From Pelagibacteraceae bacterium TMED65 (lineage in GTDB: Bacteria; Pseudomonadota; Alphaproteobacteria; TMED127), in the NCBI GenBank assembly GCA_002167215.1, contig NHDS01000028.1, positions 1 to 9,567 on the forward strand: a stretch of 9,567 nucleotides of DNA, given 5' to 3'. The notes below the pieces were generated by a model. That model saw only the letters and a list, made by a program, of their open reading frames with translations, made no database searches and was not told the DNA's origin. Made by a program: the position numbers and the translations under genes. Shown one piece after another: positions 1 to 7,257 of this stretch. The stretch's first letter is position 1. Each line of letters opens with the position of its first letter.

Positions 1-1861
1 CAAAATTATTGTTTTCTAAAATTATAAGTTTTTCATTAAGCTCAAATAGGAGATCATAAAATTCAATCTCTTCTTTATGCTTCAGTAAATTTTTATTTAT
101 ATCATTATTATCAAAATCTTCATTAAGTGAATCCAAACGATTAAAAGCTTTTAAAAATTCTTTTCCTTCTATAGAATTAATAAACGTTTTAAGTTCCTTT
201 GCCCTAATAAAAATTAAGTATGGATTTAGTTTTGAAACTAGGCCTGAAGCTTTAATTATATCATTGGAAAAACCAAAGTCTTCAAATAAAACCATAATTC
301 TTTTTTCAAAAAAAACTTGTAAAATATTGTATTCGATATCAACTTTGATCTTTTGTTCTTCATAAACTTTTTTGGAGTGAAGAAATAATTCGTAAAAATC
401 AACACTAATTTTTTTTTCTATGCATATCTTAATTATTGACAAAGCAGCCCTTCTAATCCCAAACGGATCTCCAGTTCCTTTTAGGGATTTCTTTGCTATA
501 AAATAACCTACTATTGAATCAAACTTTTGACAGATAGATAAAATAAAAGTTAGATAATTTTTATAATCCTTAGGAAATTCGTATTCATATTGATCTGAAA
601 AGGCAAGATAGATTTCTTTAGGTAAATTTTCTTTATAAGCATAAAAGCCTCCAACTTTGCCCTGTAAATTTGGGAATTCATTCACAAGTTCAGAAGTAAG
701 ATCTACATTAGAGAGCGTAAGTATATCAGTATTAAAATTCAATTCCTTTTCAATTTTCTTATAAACGAATTGTATCGCCGAATTTATTCTCAAAGCTCTA
801 TCATATAAAGTTCCGGTATTTTTATAGAAAATTATATTTTTTAGTAAATTTAATCTTTTTTTTAATGTAATTTTTTGATCTTCTTTTAAAAAAAAAGAAG
901 CATCGCTAAACCTTGCTCGAAGAACATTAACATTTCCTTTAATTAATAATTTTTTTTTTGTGCTTTCGAGATTTGAAATGAAAGCAAAGATATTAGTCAA
1001 CTTATTGTCAACTTTTTTAAAAGAAAAATAATCTTGTTTATTAGATATTATCTCTTCTATTAAAAATTCTGGAAGTTCAAAAAAGTTTTCATCAAATGTT
1101 GCAAAAAAAATATTTGGATTTTCAACCATATCGGACGTCCTTCTGAGGAGGGCGCTATCTAAATTAAAAATAAGTTTATTTTTTTTACAAAATTCTTTTA
1201 TTTTTGACGTGATCAAATTTTCTCTTTCTGATCTTTTGAGAATTACGTGATTATTTTTTAATTTTTTTTTGTAAGATTCAAAATCAAAGCACTTGAGTTC
1301 TTTTTCTCCAAAAAAATAATTCCCAAATGTTAAATTATTTGATTTGAGTTTAGCAAATTGGAAATTTAAGATTTTCTTATCATAAATACAAAATATATTT
1401 TTTATTGGTCTAATCCACCTATCTTCGTGATCACCCCATCTCATTGATTTTACCCATCGTATTGAACGTAAAATGTGAGGAACTTTATCTTCTAGCAAAA
1501 ATTTTACTTCTTTAACTTCAGAATTTTCTTTGTAGATATAATATAATTTTCCATTGATCTCCTTCTTAGAAAGTTTATCAATATTTTTTATATTTTTTGA
1601 TTTTAAAAACCCTTTAATTGCATTTTCATTCGCCTCAACTCTTGGACCCCTAACTTCTTTTTGTTTTTGGCCAGAATATTTTGATAAATTGTTAATAAAT
1701 AAAACCACTCTTCTTGATGTTGAAAATGTTTCAATATAATTAAATTTAATATCAAATTCTGAAAATAACTCGATAAATAATCTTCTAAGCTCAGATTCAA
1801 TTAATACTTGTGAAGATGAGGGTATTTCTTCACAATAAGTTTCTAATAAAAATTCACTCAT
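1..1861 (-). CDS. glyS: Glycyl-tRNA synthetase beta subunit (3' end cut by window edge)
   Basis: GlyS is the tRNA-binding subunit of the bacterial alpha2beta2 glycyl-tRNA synthetase, which charges tRNA-Gly in the cytoplasm. The frame is open without a stop from the ATG at 1861 to the left edge, giving 620 residues of a protein usually near 690, so the end of the C-terminal anticodon-binding (DALR-like) domain is missing. Visible family signatures are [14 protein letters not shown] at the N-terminus, GPRVEAN (72-78), SMRWGD (139-144), RWIRPIKN (148-155), NVLRARFSD in the middle, [13 protein letters not shown] near 395-410 and [10 protein letters not shown] near 460. No frameshift was found when the whole frame was translated. 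The start overlaps the last 8 bases of glyQ (ATGAGTGA), the normal coupled arrangement that would favour equal subunit amounts. No clear Shine-Dalgarno precedes it, consistent with coupling. Confidence 0.96.
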   Translation of the reverse strand, partial: MSEFLLETYCEEIPSSSQVLIESELRRLFIELFSEFDIKFNYIETFSTSRRVVLFINNLSKYSGQKQKEVRGPRVEANENAIKGFLKSKNIKNIDKLSKKEINGKLYYIYKENSEVKEVKFLLEDKVPHILRSIRWVKSMRWGDHEDRWIRPIKNIFCIYDKKILNFQFAKLKSNNLTFGNYFFGEKELKCFDFESYKKKLKNNHVILKRSERENLITSKIKEFCKKNKLIFNLDSALLRRTSDMVENPNIFFATFDENFFELPEFLIEEIISNKQDYFSFKKVDNKLTNIFAFISNLESTKKKLLIKGNVNVLRARFSDASFFLKEDQKITLKKRLNLLKNIIFYKNTGTLYDRALRINSAIQFVYKKIEKELNFNTDILTLSNVDLTSELVNEFPNLQGKVGGFYAYKENLPKEIYLAFSDQYEYEFPKDYKNYLTFILSICQKFDSIVGYFIAKKSLKGTGDPFGIRRAALSIIKICIEKKISVDFYELFLHSKKVYEEQKIKVDIEYNILQVFFEKRIMVLFEDFGFSNDIIKASGLVSKLNPYLIFIRAKELKTFINSIEGKEFLKAFNRLDSLNEDFDNNDINKNLLKHKEEIEFYDLLFELNEKLIILENNNF

Positions 1862-2699
1862 TTTCTATTACCAATTTACAACAATCCTGAACTAAAGATC
1901 TTATTCTAAGTATATAGGCTTGCCTCTCCGATACGGAAACCAAACCACGTGAATCAAGTAAGTTAAATGTATGACTTGCTTTTATACATTGTTCATAAGC
2001 TGGTATTGGAAGTCGATTATTAATAAGACTCTTTGCGTTTGTTTCAAAAAAATCAAAAGAATTATATAAATAAGATTCAGATGCTAGTTCAAAATTAAAA
2101 AAAGACATTTGCTTTTCATTTTCTAGAAAAACTTCTCCATAAGTTGTGCCACTTTTATCCATAATTACGTCATAGATGCTTTTTACATCTTGAACAAAAA
2201 TTGCAATTCTTTCTAGTCCGTAAGTAAGCTCAACACTTACAGGTTTACAATCTATTCCTCCAATTTGTTGAAAATAAGTGAATTGACTGATTTCCATACC
2301 ATTACATTGAACCTCCCAACCAAGGCCTGTTGCCCCCAAAGTAGGGCTTTCCCAATCGTCCTCAATAAATTTAATATCATTATTTTTAATATTGATATTT
2401 ATTGATTTTAAACTTTCCAAATATAATTCTTGGGAGTTATTGGGATTAGGTTTTAGAAGTACCTGCAGTTGATAGTAGTGTTGTAATCTGTTGGGGTTTT
2501 GTCCATACCTTCCATCAGATGGTCTCCTGCAAGGTTGAACAAAAACTGTACTCCAAGGCTTTGTACCAATTGCTCTCAGTGTAGTTGCTGGGTGGAATGT
2601 GGCTGCGCCCATTTCCATATCAAAAGGTTGCATTTGCAAGCAACCTCTTTCTTTCCAAAAATTTTGTAGATTGTCTATAATTTCTTGAAAACTTAACAT
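1854..2699 (-). CDS. glyQ: Glycyl-tRNA synthetase alpha subunit
   Basis: GlyQ is the catalytic subunit that activates glycine with ATP and joins GlyS in the alpha2beta2 enzyme. The 281-residue product is near the usual length (about 290-300). Family motifs in order: FHPAT (35-39), RRPSDGRYG (58-66), [10 protein letters not shown] (69-78), FIEDDWESP (111-119), GWEV followed by [13 protein letters not shown] (127-145), ELTYGLER (157-164), and [22 protein letters not shown] near the end. The frame is open 21 codons further upstream, but that extension is a hydrophobic, non-conserved stretch; the family start MxSFQxII matches the ATG at 2699, so that start is chosen. One small oddity is Gln where many homologues have Trp in GWEVW. 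It is the first gene of the minus-strand glyQS pair and is divergent from the polyprenyl synthase gene. Confidence 0.97.
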   Translation of the reverse strand: MLSFQEIIDNLQNFWKERGCLQMQPFDMEMGAATFHPATTLRAIGTKPWSTVFVQPCRRPSDGRYGQNPNRLQHYYQLQVLLKPNPNNSQELYLESLKSININIKNNDIKFIEDDWESPTLGATGLGWEVQCNGMEISQFTYFQQIGGIDCKPVSVELTYGLERIAIFVQDVKSIYDVIMDKSGTTYGEVFLENEKQMSFFNFELASESYLYNSFDFFETNAKSLINNRLPIPAYEQCIKASHTFNLLDSRGLVSVSERQAYILRIRSLVQDCCKLVIENE

Positions 2700-2709
2700 T
2701 GTAAATATT

Positions 2710-2715
2710 ATTATA
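2710..2715 (-). promoter_or_regulatory. Possible -10 element of glyQS
   Basis: A perfect TATAAT reads on the minus strand, ending 10 bases before the glyQ ATG. A TTGAAT upstream could serve as -35, but the spacer is only 14 bases. If it is used, the mRNA would start within about 5 bases of the ATG, giving a nearly leaderless message. In such AT-rich DNA a TATAAT can occur by chance. Confidence 0.3.
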
Positions 2716-2736
2716 AAAAGTAATTTAAAATTCAAT

Positions 2737-2757
2737 TTTAGAATACTATATTCTAAA
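2737..2757. repeat. Perfect inverted repeat in the glyQ/ispB divergent region
   Basis: Arms TTTAGAATA and TATTCTAAA are exact reverse complements around a 3-base centre (CTA). It lies between the two divergent starts, just upstream of the candidate glyQ -10, where an operator would be expected. It has no T-run typical of a terminator at a useful place. It could be a regulator binding site or chance in AT-rich DNA; no regulator is identified. Confidence 0.4.
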
Positions 2758-2801
2758 CACACTCATCATATTAAATAATTTCTAAAATGAAATATTAAAA
2801 A

Positions 2802-3812
2802 ATGAATATCATAAAACTAAATCCAAATAACAAAAAAAGTCCACTCGAAAATTTTTTTGATTGGCTTGAACCTGAAATTCTTATGATTAATCAGAAAATT
2901 ATGGAAAATCTTGCAGGTAGCGCATCACTCATATCTGATCTCTCAAGTCATATAATAAATTCAGGGGGCAAACGAATACGTCCACTACTAACTGTAGCAT
3001 GTTCAAAGCTTTGTAAATATACTGGTTATAGGCATATAGACCTTGCATCCGCAATTGAATTCATTCACACAGCTACGCTTCTACATGACGATGTTGTCGA
3101 TAATAGTAAAAAAAGAAGAGGCAAAAATACAGCAAACTTTATCTGGGATAATAAATCAAGTATTTTAGTGGGTGATTACCTACTGAGCAAAGCATTTAGG
3201 ATGCTAATTGATGATGGATCTTCAAAGTGCTTAGATGTAATTTCTAAAGCATCTGTTAAAATGTCTCAAGGAGAGGTAAAACAATTAGTTTCAGTCAAAA
3301 ACCTTCACACAAATGAATCCGAGTATTTAGATATAATAGACCATAAGACGGCTGAATTATTTTCTGCCGCATGTCATATAGGAGGAGAAATTAGCGAAGT
3401 TAAAAGGGAAAAAAAAATTAGTTTGGCTGAATTTGGAAAGTTTTTAGGAATTGCTTACCAGATTATTGATGATACTCTTGACTATTTTTCAAATTTTAAG
3501 GTGACTGGAAAGACTACAGGAAATGATCTAAAGGAAGGTAAAATGTCATTACCGTTAATCATTTGTTATAAAAGGTGTAGTAAAGTTGAAAAAAAAATGA
3601 TTGAACAAATTGTTATTAATAACAATTCAAATCAATCAGATTTTAAAAAAATAATTTTTTTAATGGAAAAAAATAAAGTCAGAGAAGATTGTATTAAGAA
3701 AGCGATTCATTTTTCTATTATGGCCAAGGACAGTCTTGGAATTTTTGCAGACTCCCCTGAAAAAAGTAAACTTCTAAATTTAGTAGATTTCCTCACTTAC
3801 AGAACAAACTGA
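2802..3812 (+). CDS. ispB: Long-chain polyprenyl diphosphate synthase (octaprenyl/decaprenyl type)
   Basis: This is a trans-prenyltransferase that condenses isopentenyl diphosphate onto an allylic primer to make the side chain of ubiquinone. The 336-residue length fits the IspB/DdsA family. Key motifs: GGKRIRP (55-61), first Asp-rich motif DDVVD (96-100) with the usual RRGK after it, GDYLL (124-128), second Asp-rich motif DDTLD (223-227), then TGKTTGNDLKEGK (235-247). The residue five before the first Asp motif is Ala91, a small residue that in this family permits long products; the exact length (C40 or C50) cannot be read, and C50 is inferred from the likely alphaproteobacterial host. The start at 2802 places the conserved region at the expected distance; no Shine-Dalgarno is visible. 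It is followed on the same strand by an ABC1 kinase of the type linked to ubiquinone. Confidence 0.95.
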   Translation: MNIIKLNPNNKKSPLENFFDWLEPEILMINQKIMENLAGSASLISDLSSHIINSGGKRIRPLLTVACSKLCKYTGYRHIDLASAIEFIHTATLLHDDVVDNSKKRRGKNTANFIWDNKSSILVGDYLLSKAFRMLIDDGSSKCLDVISKASVKMSQGEVKQLVSVKNLHTNESEYLDIIDHKTAELFSAACHIGGEISEVKREKKISLAEFGKFLGIAYQIIDDTLDYFSNFKVTGKTTGNDLKEGKMSLPLIICYKRCSKVEKKMIEQIVINNNSNQSDFKKIIFLMEKNKVREDCIKKAIHFSIMAKDSLGIFADSPEKSKLLNLVDFLTYRTN

Positions 3813-3842
3813 TTATTGGAATAGATTTTGCAAATACATACC

Positions 3843-3962
3843 ATGCAAAAATTAAGTCAACCTTCATCAACGAATTACTTTAAAGCAAAATCTTTAGAAT
3901 TTTTATCAAAAAACTATCTTTTTGTTTTAACAATATTGATAGTTCTGATTTTTTTCATTTAA
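3843..3962 (+). CDS. Possible 39-residue single-pass membrane peptide
   Basis: A short frame in the 180-base gap between the polyprenyl synthase and the kinase encodes a polar N-terminal half (MQKLSQPSSTNYFKAK) and a hydrophobic C-terminal helix (about residues 25-39, LFVLTILIVLIFFI). This layout resembles small tail-anchored membrane peptides. There is no Shine-Dalgarno, but most genes here lack one. It lies in the same reading frame as the kinase downstream, separated by a TAA and ten open codons. I do not recognise a family. It may be a real small gene or a chance frame, since T-rich DNA readily yields Phe/Leu/Ile-rich peptides. Confidence 0.35.
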   Translation: MQKLSQPSSTNYFKAKSLEFLSKNYLFVLTILIVLIFFI

Positions 3963-3975
3963 TTTTTTTTTTTTT
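3963..3975 (+). repeat. Run of 13 T residues upstream of the kinase gene
   Basis: Thirteen consecutive T bases follow directly after the TAA of the short membrane-peptide frame and lie 17 bases before the kinase start. No clear GC-containing hairpin precedes the tract, so a classical intrinsic terminator is not supported. The tract is prone to length variation in replication or sequencing. Confidence 0.6.
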
Positions 3976-3992
3976 CTATTAACTTATTCTTT

Positions 3993-5324
3993 ATGGATGA
4001 GATTAATAAACTTTCTAAAAGAGTTTTAAGATATGCTAACTTAGGAACATCAGCAGGTAGTATTGCATTCAAATTATTTGAAACAAAATTTCTTAATAAA
4101 GAACACGAAAAGAATGCTGAAGACCTTAGAGTTATTCTTGGCGGGCTAAAAGGTCCAATTATGAAAATAGCTCAACTTTTGTCGACAGTTCCCGATTTAT
4201 TACCAGAGGAATACACTAAAGAACTAACCAAATTACAATCAAATGCGCCTCCTATGGGATGGAACTTTGTTAGAAGACGAATGAAAAATGAATTAGGGTT
4301 TAACTGGTTGGACTCTTTTGATTCTTTCGAGAAAGAACCATTCGCAGCTGCTTCGCTTGGACAAGTACATAGAGCACAACACAAAGGAAATGAAATTGTT
4401 TGCAAACTTCAATATCCTGATATGAGTTCAATAGTTGACGCCGATATAAACCAACTCAAACTTATTTTTTCAGTTTACAAAAAAATTGATAAAAGTATTG
4501 ATACGACTGAGATACAAAAAGAAATAAGTACAAGAATTAAAGAAGAACTAAATTATTTTCAAGAACAAAAACATATCAAATTGTTTCAATTAATTTTTAA
4601 AAATTCTCGTGAAGTAATTATTCCTCAAATTTTTGAAGAAATTTCAACCAAAAGACTTATAAGCATGAACTATCTAAAAGGTCACAAACTTTTAAAATTT
4701 AAAGATCATCCACATTCCTTAAGAAAAAAAATTGCTATAAACATGTTTAAAGCTTGGTATTATCCATTTTATCATTACGGTGTAATTCATGGCGACCCTC
4801 ATCTAGGAAACTATTCTTCAACAGCAAATGGAAATATTAATCTACTTGATTTCGGTTGTATAAGAATATTTAAGCCATCATTTGTTAAAGGTGTGATTGA
4901 TCTCTACAACGCTATAAAAAATAAAAATCAAGACCTGGCCGTACATGCATATCAAAGTTGGGGATTTGAAAATATTACTAAGGAACTTATAGAAATTCTC
5001 AACATATGGGCAAAGTTTCTTTATTCACCATTACTTGAAGATAAAGTTAGAAAAATGCAAGAAACAAACTCATCAACATACGGTGCAGAGGCTGCTTCAA
5101 AAGTTCACAAAGAATTAAAAAAAATAGGAGGCGTCAAACCACCTAGAGAATTTGTTTTTATGGACAGAGCTGCAATCGGACTTGGATCAGTATTTTTACA
5201 TCTTGACGCAAAGGTTAATTGGTATCGTATTTTTCACGAACTAATTAAGGACTTTGAAGTGAACAATTTAAAAAAAAGACAAGACCTAGCGCTAAAAAAA
5301 GTCAGATTGGAAAATAATCTTTAA
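3993..5324 (+). CDS. ABC1/AarF-family (UbiB/COQ8-like) atypical kinase
   Basis: ABC1-family proteins are atypical kinase/ATPases; UbiB and COQ8 support ubiquinone biosynthesis. This 443-residue protein matches a soluble subfamily that I know as common in Alphaproteobacteria. Motifs in order: signature helix GPIMKIAQLLSTVPDLLPEEY (54-74; KIAQ where UbiB/COQ8 have KxGQ), LQSNAPPMGW (81-90), the Ala-rich nucleotide loop AAASLGQVH (118-126), the ATP-contact lysine in VCKLQYP (K138), the catalytic loop HGDPHLGN (266-273) and the metal-binding DFG (286-288). FMDRAAIGLGSVFLHL near the C-terminus is also subfamily-typical. No transmembrane helices are evident, unlike E. coli UbiB, which has a C-terminal pair. 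The start MDEINKLSKRVLRYANLGT matches the start I expect for the subfamily. The 3' end overlaps the convergent TetR-like gene by 23 bases. Substrate is unknown; a ubiquinone role is inferred from the family and neighbours. Confidence 0.93.
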   Translation: MDEINKLSKRVLRYANLGTSAGSIAFKLFETKFLNKEHEKNAEDLRVILGGLKGPIMKIAQLLSTVPDLLPEEYTKELTKLQSNAPPMGWNFVRRRMKNELGFNWLDSFDSFEKEPFAAASLGQVHRAQHKGNEIVCKLQYPDMSSIVDADINQLKLIFSVYKKIDKSIDTTEIQKEISTRIKEELNYFQEQKHIKLFQLIFKNSREVIIPQIFEEISTKRLISMNYLKGHKLLKFKDHPHSLRKKIAINMFKAWYYPFYHYGVIHGDPHLGNYSSTANGNINLLDFGCIRIFKPSFVKGVIDLYNAIKNKNQDLAVHAYQSWGFENITKELIEILNIWAKFLYSPLLEDKVRKMQETNSSTYGAEAASKVHKELKKIGGVKPPREFVFMDRAAIGLGSVFLHLDAKVNWYRIFHELIKDFEVNNLKKRQDLALKKVRLENNL

Positions 5325-5886
5325 ATGATTTTAGTGCCCTTTCTGAAAAAGATAACATTTTATCAAGCTCAGACATTGTTTTGGTCATTTCATCTGAATT
5401 ATCATTCATCCATGTCATAAAAGTTCGAGCATAAATTATTAAGAGGGTATTTTTTTTTAAACCATCTAAAAAGGAGCCATCATAAGAATTTGTTAGCTCC
5501 AGATAAAAATCCAGAGAACTATGAATAGTGCATGATACTGTTTTATAGGCCGACAAATCGTTTTTAAAAGCATCAATAATGTTGTAAAGTGCTTTTTTGT
5601 ATGGTGTCATCAACTCTAACCTTAACATAATCAACTCAAATAAATTATCCTTTGTTGAAGAGTTCTCTAAATCTTTTAAATCAAAATTTTTTTCCACACC
5701 TGAATCGATCATTAACGAAAATTCTCTTAAAAGGATAGTTTTAGTCTTTAAGACCTTATTAACATCTAGAACTGAAATTTTTTCTTCCTCAGCAAGTTTA
5801 TCAAAAGAAAAAGATTTCCAGCCAATCTTTTCGATTATTTTAAAAGCCTTGTTGATTAAATTAAATTTTTTGTCAAATAAATTCAT
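5302..5886 (-). CDS. TetR-fold protein resembling COQ9-type regulators
   Basis: The 194-residue product has a TetR-like N-terminal helix-turn-helix region (about 28-57, FDKLAEEEKISVLDVNKVL and onward), where TetR proteins have a DNA-binding domain. The C-terminal half carries TWMNDNSDEMTKTMSELDKML (158-178), close to the 'W-x-D-x-S-x-D-M-x-K-T-M-x-x-L-D' pattern of an alphaproteobacterial TetR family that resembles mitochondrial COQ9, itself a lipid-binding TetR-fold protein. ELMTPYKKAL (91-100) also fits. The neighbour is an ABC1 kinase (COQ8 homologue family), supporting a ubiquinone link. Start choice: ATG at 5886 is preferred; ATG at 5910 in the same frame would add 8 residues (MYVLQYNC) of no evident conservation. 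A 12-bp palindrome covers the chosen start and may be an autoregulatory operator. Whether it binds DNA, a quinone precursor, or both is undetermined. Confidence 0.75.
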   Translation of the reverse strand: MNLFDKKFNLINKAFKIIEKIGWKSFSFDKLAEEEKISVLDVNKVLKTKTILLREFSLMIDSGVEKNFDLKDLENSSTKDNLFELIMLRLELMTPYKKALYNIIDAFKNDLSAYKTVSCTIHSSLDFYLELTNSYDGSFLDGLKKNTLLIIYARTFMTWMNDNSDEMTKTMSELDKMLSFSERALKSFKDYFPI

Positions 5887-5896
5887 ACAATTGTAT
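5885..5896. promoter_or_regulatory. 12-bp perfect palindrome at the TetR-like gene start (candidate operator)
   Basis: ATACAATTGTAT is a perfect palindrome that overlaps the preferred ATG of the TetR-like gene and faces the divergent apt gene. TetR-family proteins often repress their own gene by binding palindromes near the start. A second looser repeat (TGTAT, 8 bases, ATACA) overlaps it on the upstream side. The link is by position only. Confidence 0.35.
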
Positions 5897-5973
5897 TGTA
5901 AAACATACATTAATATATATTCTATTAGCGTTGTATATAAAAAACTTAGAAGGTCAACCTCGTTTTTATTTGA

Positions 5974-6003
5974 TTAACAAATTATTAGTTAGTCACATAA
6001 AAT
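5974..6003 (+). promoter_or_regulatory. Candidate sigma-70-type promoter for apt and the downstream genes
   Basis: TTAACA and TAAAAT, each one base off consensus, are separated by 18 bases. Transcription would begin about 3-5 bases before the apt ATG at 6014, again suggesting a nearly leaderless message. AT-richness makes chance matches likely. No other promoter is evident in the short gaps between 6014 and 9567. Confidence 0.35.
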
Positions 6004-6013
6004 AATACTTAAG

Positions 6014-6526
6014 ATGGAAATAGCAGAAATTGAATCATATGTGAGTAAAATTCCAGATTATCCCAAACCTGGAATTCTATTTTACGATATTTCTTCGCTG
6101 ATAATTGAAAAAAAAGCATTTTACAACTCAATAGAATTATTGATAGATCTTGTAAAGAAATACCAATTTGAATTAATTGCAGGTATAGATGCAAGAGGTT
6201 TCATCTTTGCTTCGGCAATAGCTCATAGCATGAAAAAAGGGTTTGTGATGATTAGAAAAAAAAATAAATTGCCCGGAAAAAAAATAAGCTATGAATATAA
6301 TCTTGAATACGGGAGCGATAAATTAGAGTTAAATGTAGATTTGAGTAATAAAAAACTTATTTTAGTAGACGATTTACTTGCTACGGGTGGCACTGCCAAT
6401 GCTGCAACAAAACTAATTAAAAAATCTGGTGGAGAAGTTTGTTGTTTCGTTTCTCTAATTGAATTAGATTTTCTTGAGGGACGTAAAAAAATTGAAATAC
6501 CAACTGAATCCTTGATACATTATTAA
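6014..6526 (+). CDS. apt: Adenine phosphoribosyltransferase
   Basis: Apt is a cytoplasmic purine-salvage enzyme converting adenine and PRPP to AMP and pyrophosphate. The 170-residue length is typical. Family features: IPDYPKPGILFYDIS (13-27), GIDARGF (57-63), the flexible-loop segment RKKNKLPGK (81-89) with YEYNLEYG after it, and the PRPP-binding motif LILVDDLLATGGTANA (115-130) including the Asp-Asp pair. The C-terminus ELDFLEGRKKI is also typical. It is the first gene of a plus-strand run; a 20-base gap separates it from the channel gene, so co-transcription is likely, although a functional link is not obvious. It is divergent from the TetR-like gene. Confidence 0.96.
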   Translation: MEIAEIESYVSKIPDYPKPGILFYDISSLIIEKKAFYNSIELLIDLVKKYQFELIAGIDARGFIFASAIAHSMKKGFVMIRKKNKLPGKKISYEYNLEYGSDKLELNVDLSNKKLILVDDLLATGGTANAATKLIKKSGGEVCCFVSLIELDFLEGRKKIEIPTESLIHY

Positions 6527-6546
6527 TCAAAACTTAAATTAAAATT

Positions 6547-7257
6547 ATGACACGAGTTCACAAACTTTTTCTTAAATGGCTTTTACAATTTAGTTTAATG
6601 TTTTTTTTCCTTTTTTTTATTTTTGATCAAGGATTAATAGTTAAAATAGTAAGTTCCGACAGAAGCTATATAACTAGTCTTATAATTATATCCTTCTTTG
6701 CTGTAAGTATTCATTGTTTCTACCACACCTTTAAAATATCCGATGAATTAAATAAAGCACATGTAATTAAAAAAAGTCTGCTAGATGAAAATGTTAAACT
6801 TAGAATTATTGATGATGCACTTATTTTAACTTCTAAGGGAGAGATTTCTCACGGTATTGTTAGAGATTATTTTAAAGATTTAATTGGTCTTAAAAAAAAT
6901 GGTGCTACATCGCATGTTCAAATTCTCGACTCATATGTAAAAAAAACAGTAGGATTTTATGAGTTTGGTTGGTTTTGTTCTGATATTATGCTCAAACTTG
7001 GATTAATCGGGACGGTGATTGGTTTTATAATAATGTTAAGCTCCTTATCCGACATAACAACATTTGATGTTACTTTACTACAAGGAGTACTGACAACAAT
7101 GGGAAGTGGTATGGGTGTTGCGCTATACACAACACTATCTGCCTTAGTAGCAGGTGTGATGGTTGCTGTTCAATATTTTAATCTGGAGAGCGGATGTGAA
7201 GAATTATTTTCAGTATTAAACCAAATTTCTGAAGTAAGTATAGATAATAGTCTGTAA
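6547..7257 (+). CDS. MotA/TolQ/ExbB-family proton channel subunit
   Basis: This inner-membrane protein has the MotA/TolQ/ExbB fold, which conducts protons to drive a partner anchor protein. The 236 residues show four hydrophobic helices (about 11-32, 41-62, 145-167, 188-211) with a cytoplasmic loop of about 80 residues between the second and third, a MotA-like topology. Signature segments are GLIGTVIGF (152-160), matching GLFGTVWGI of ExbB/TolQ, and GMGVALYTTLSALVAG (188-203), matching the GIAEALLATAIGL segment. Thr156 and Thr196 align with the pore threonines of ExbB (T148 and T181). Val191 stands where ExbB has the Glu of GIAEAL, and the MotA proline motif is absent. It is not confidently ExbB, TolQ or MotA itself. 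The stop codon overlaps the next ATG (TAATG), tying it to the ExbD-like partner. Confidence 0.85.
   Translation: MTRVHKLFLKWLLQFSLMFFFLFFIFDQGLIVKIVSSDRSYITSLIIISFFAVSIHCFYHTFKISDELNKAHVIKKSLLDENVKLRIIDDALILTSKGEISHGIVRDYFKDLIGLKKNGATSHVQILDSYVKKTVGFYEFGWFCSDIMLKLGLIGTVIGFIIMLSSLSDITTFDVTLLQGVLTTMGSGMGVALYTTLSALVAGVMVAVQYFNLESGCEELFSVLNQISEVSIDNSL

Noticed and set aside
1603..1800. 65-codon minus-strand frame inside glyS, and a plus-strand frame at 1554-1739
   Set aside because: Both lie wholly inside the intact glyS frame, whose motifs are conserved; their translations show no recognisable features.
2700..2762. N-terminal extension of glyQ to an ATG at 2762
   Set aside because: The 21 added residues are hydrophobic and unlike the family, which begins at the Met encoded at 2699; the extension also runs through the inverted repeat.
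3813..3992. Intrinsic terminator ending at the T13 tract
   Set aside because: No stable stem with GC pairs precedes the T run, and the T run itself follows a hydrophobic coding-like stretch.
4172..4405. Minus-strand frames opposite kinase, apt, channel, anchor, two-helix and lipoprotein genes (also 6009-6194, 7178-7375, 7344-7673, 8006-8188, 8815-9039)
   Set aside because: All are antisense to well-supported genes and show no domain or start signals of their own.
5887..5910. Longer start of the TetR-like gene at 5910
   Set aside because: It adds only MYVLQYNC with no visible conservation. It cannot be excluded, but the start at 5886 gives a more typical TetR N-terminus.
5597..5977. 126-codon plus-strand frame opposite the TetR-like gene
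   Set aside because: It is antisense to a gene with recognisable family motifs, and its translation is low-complexity Leu/Ile/Ser-rich sequence without family signs.
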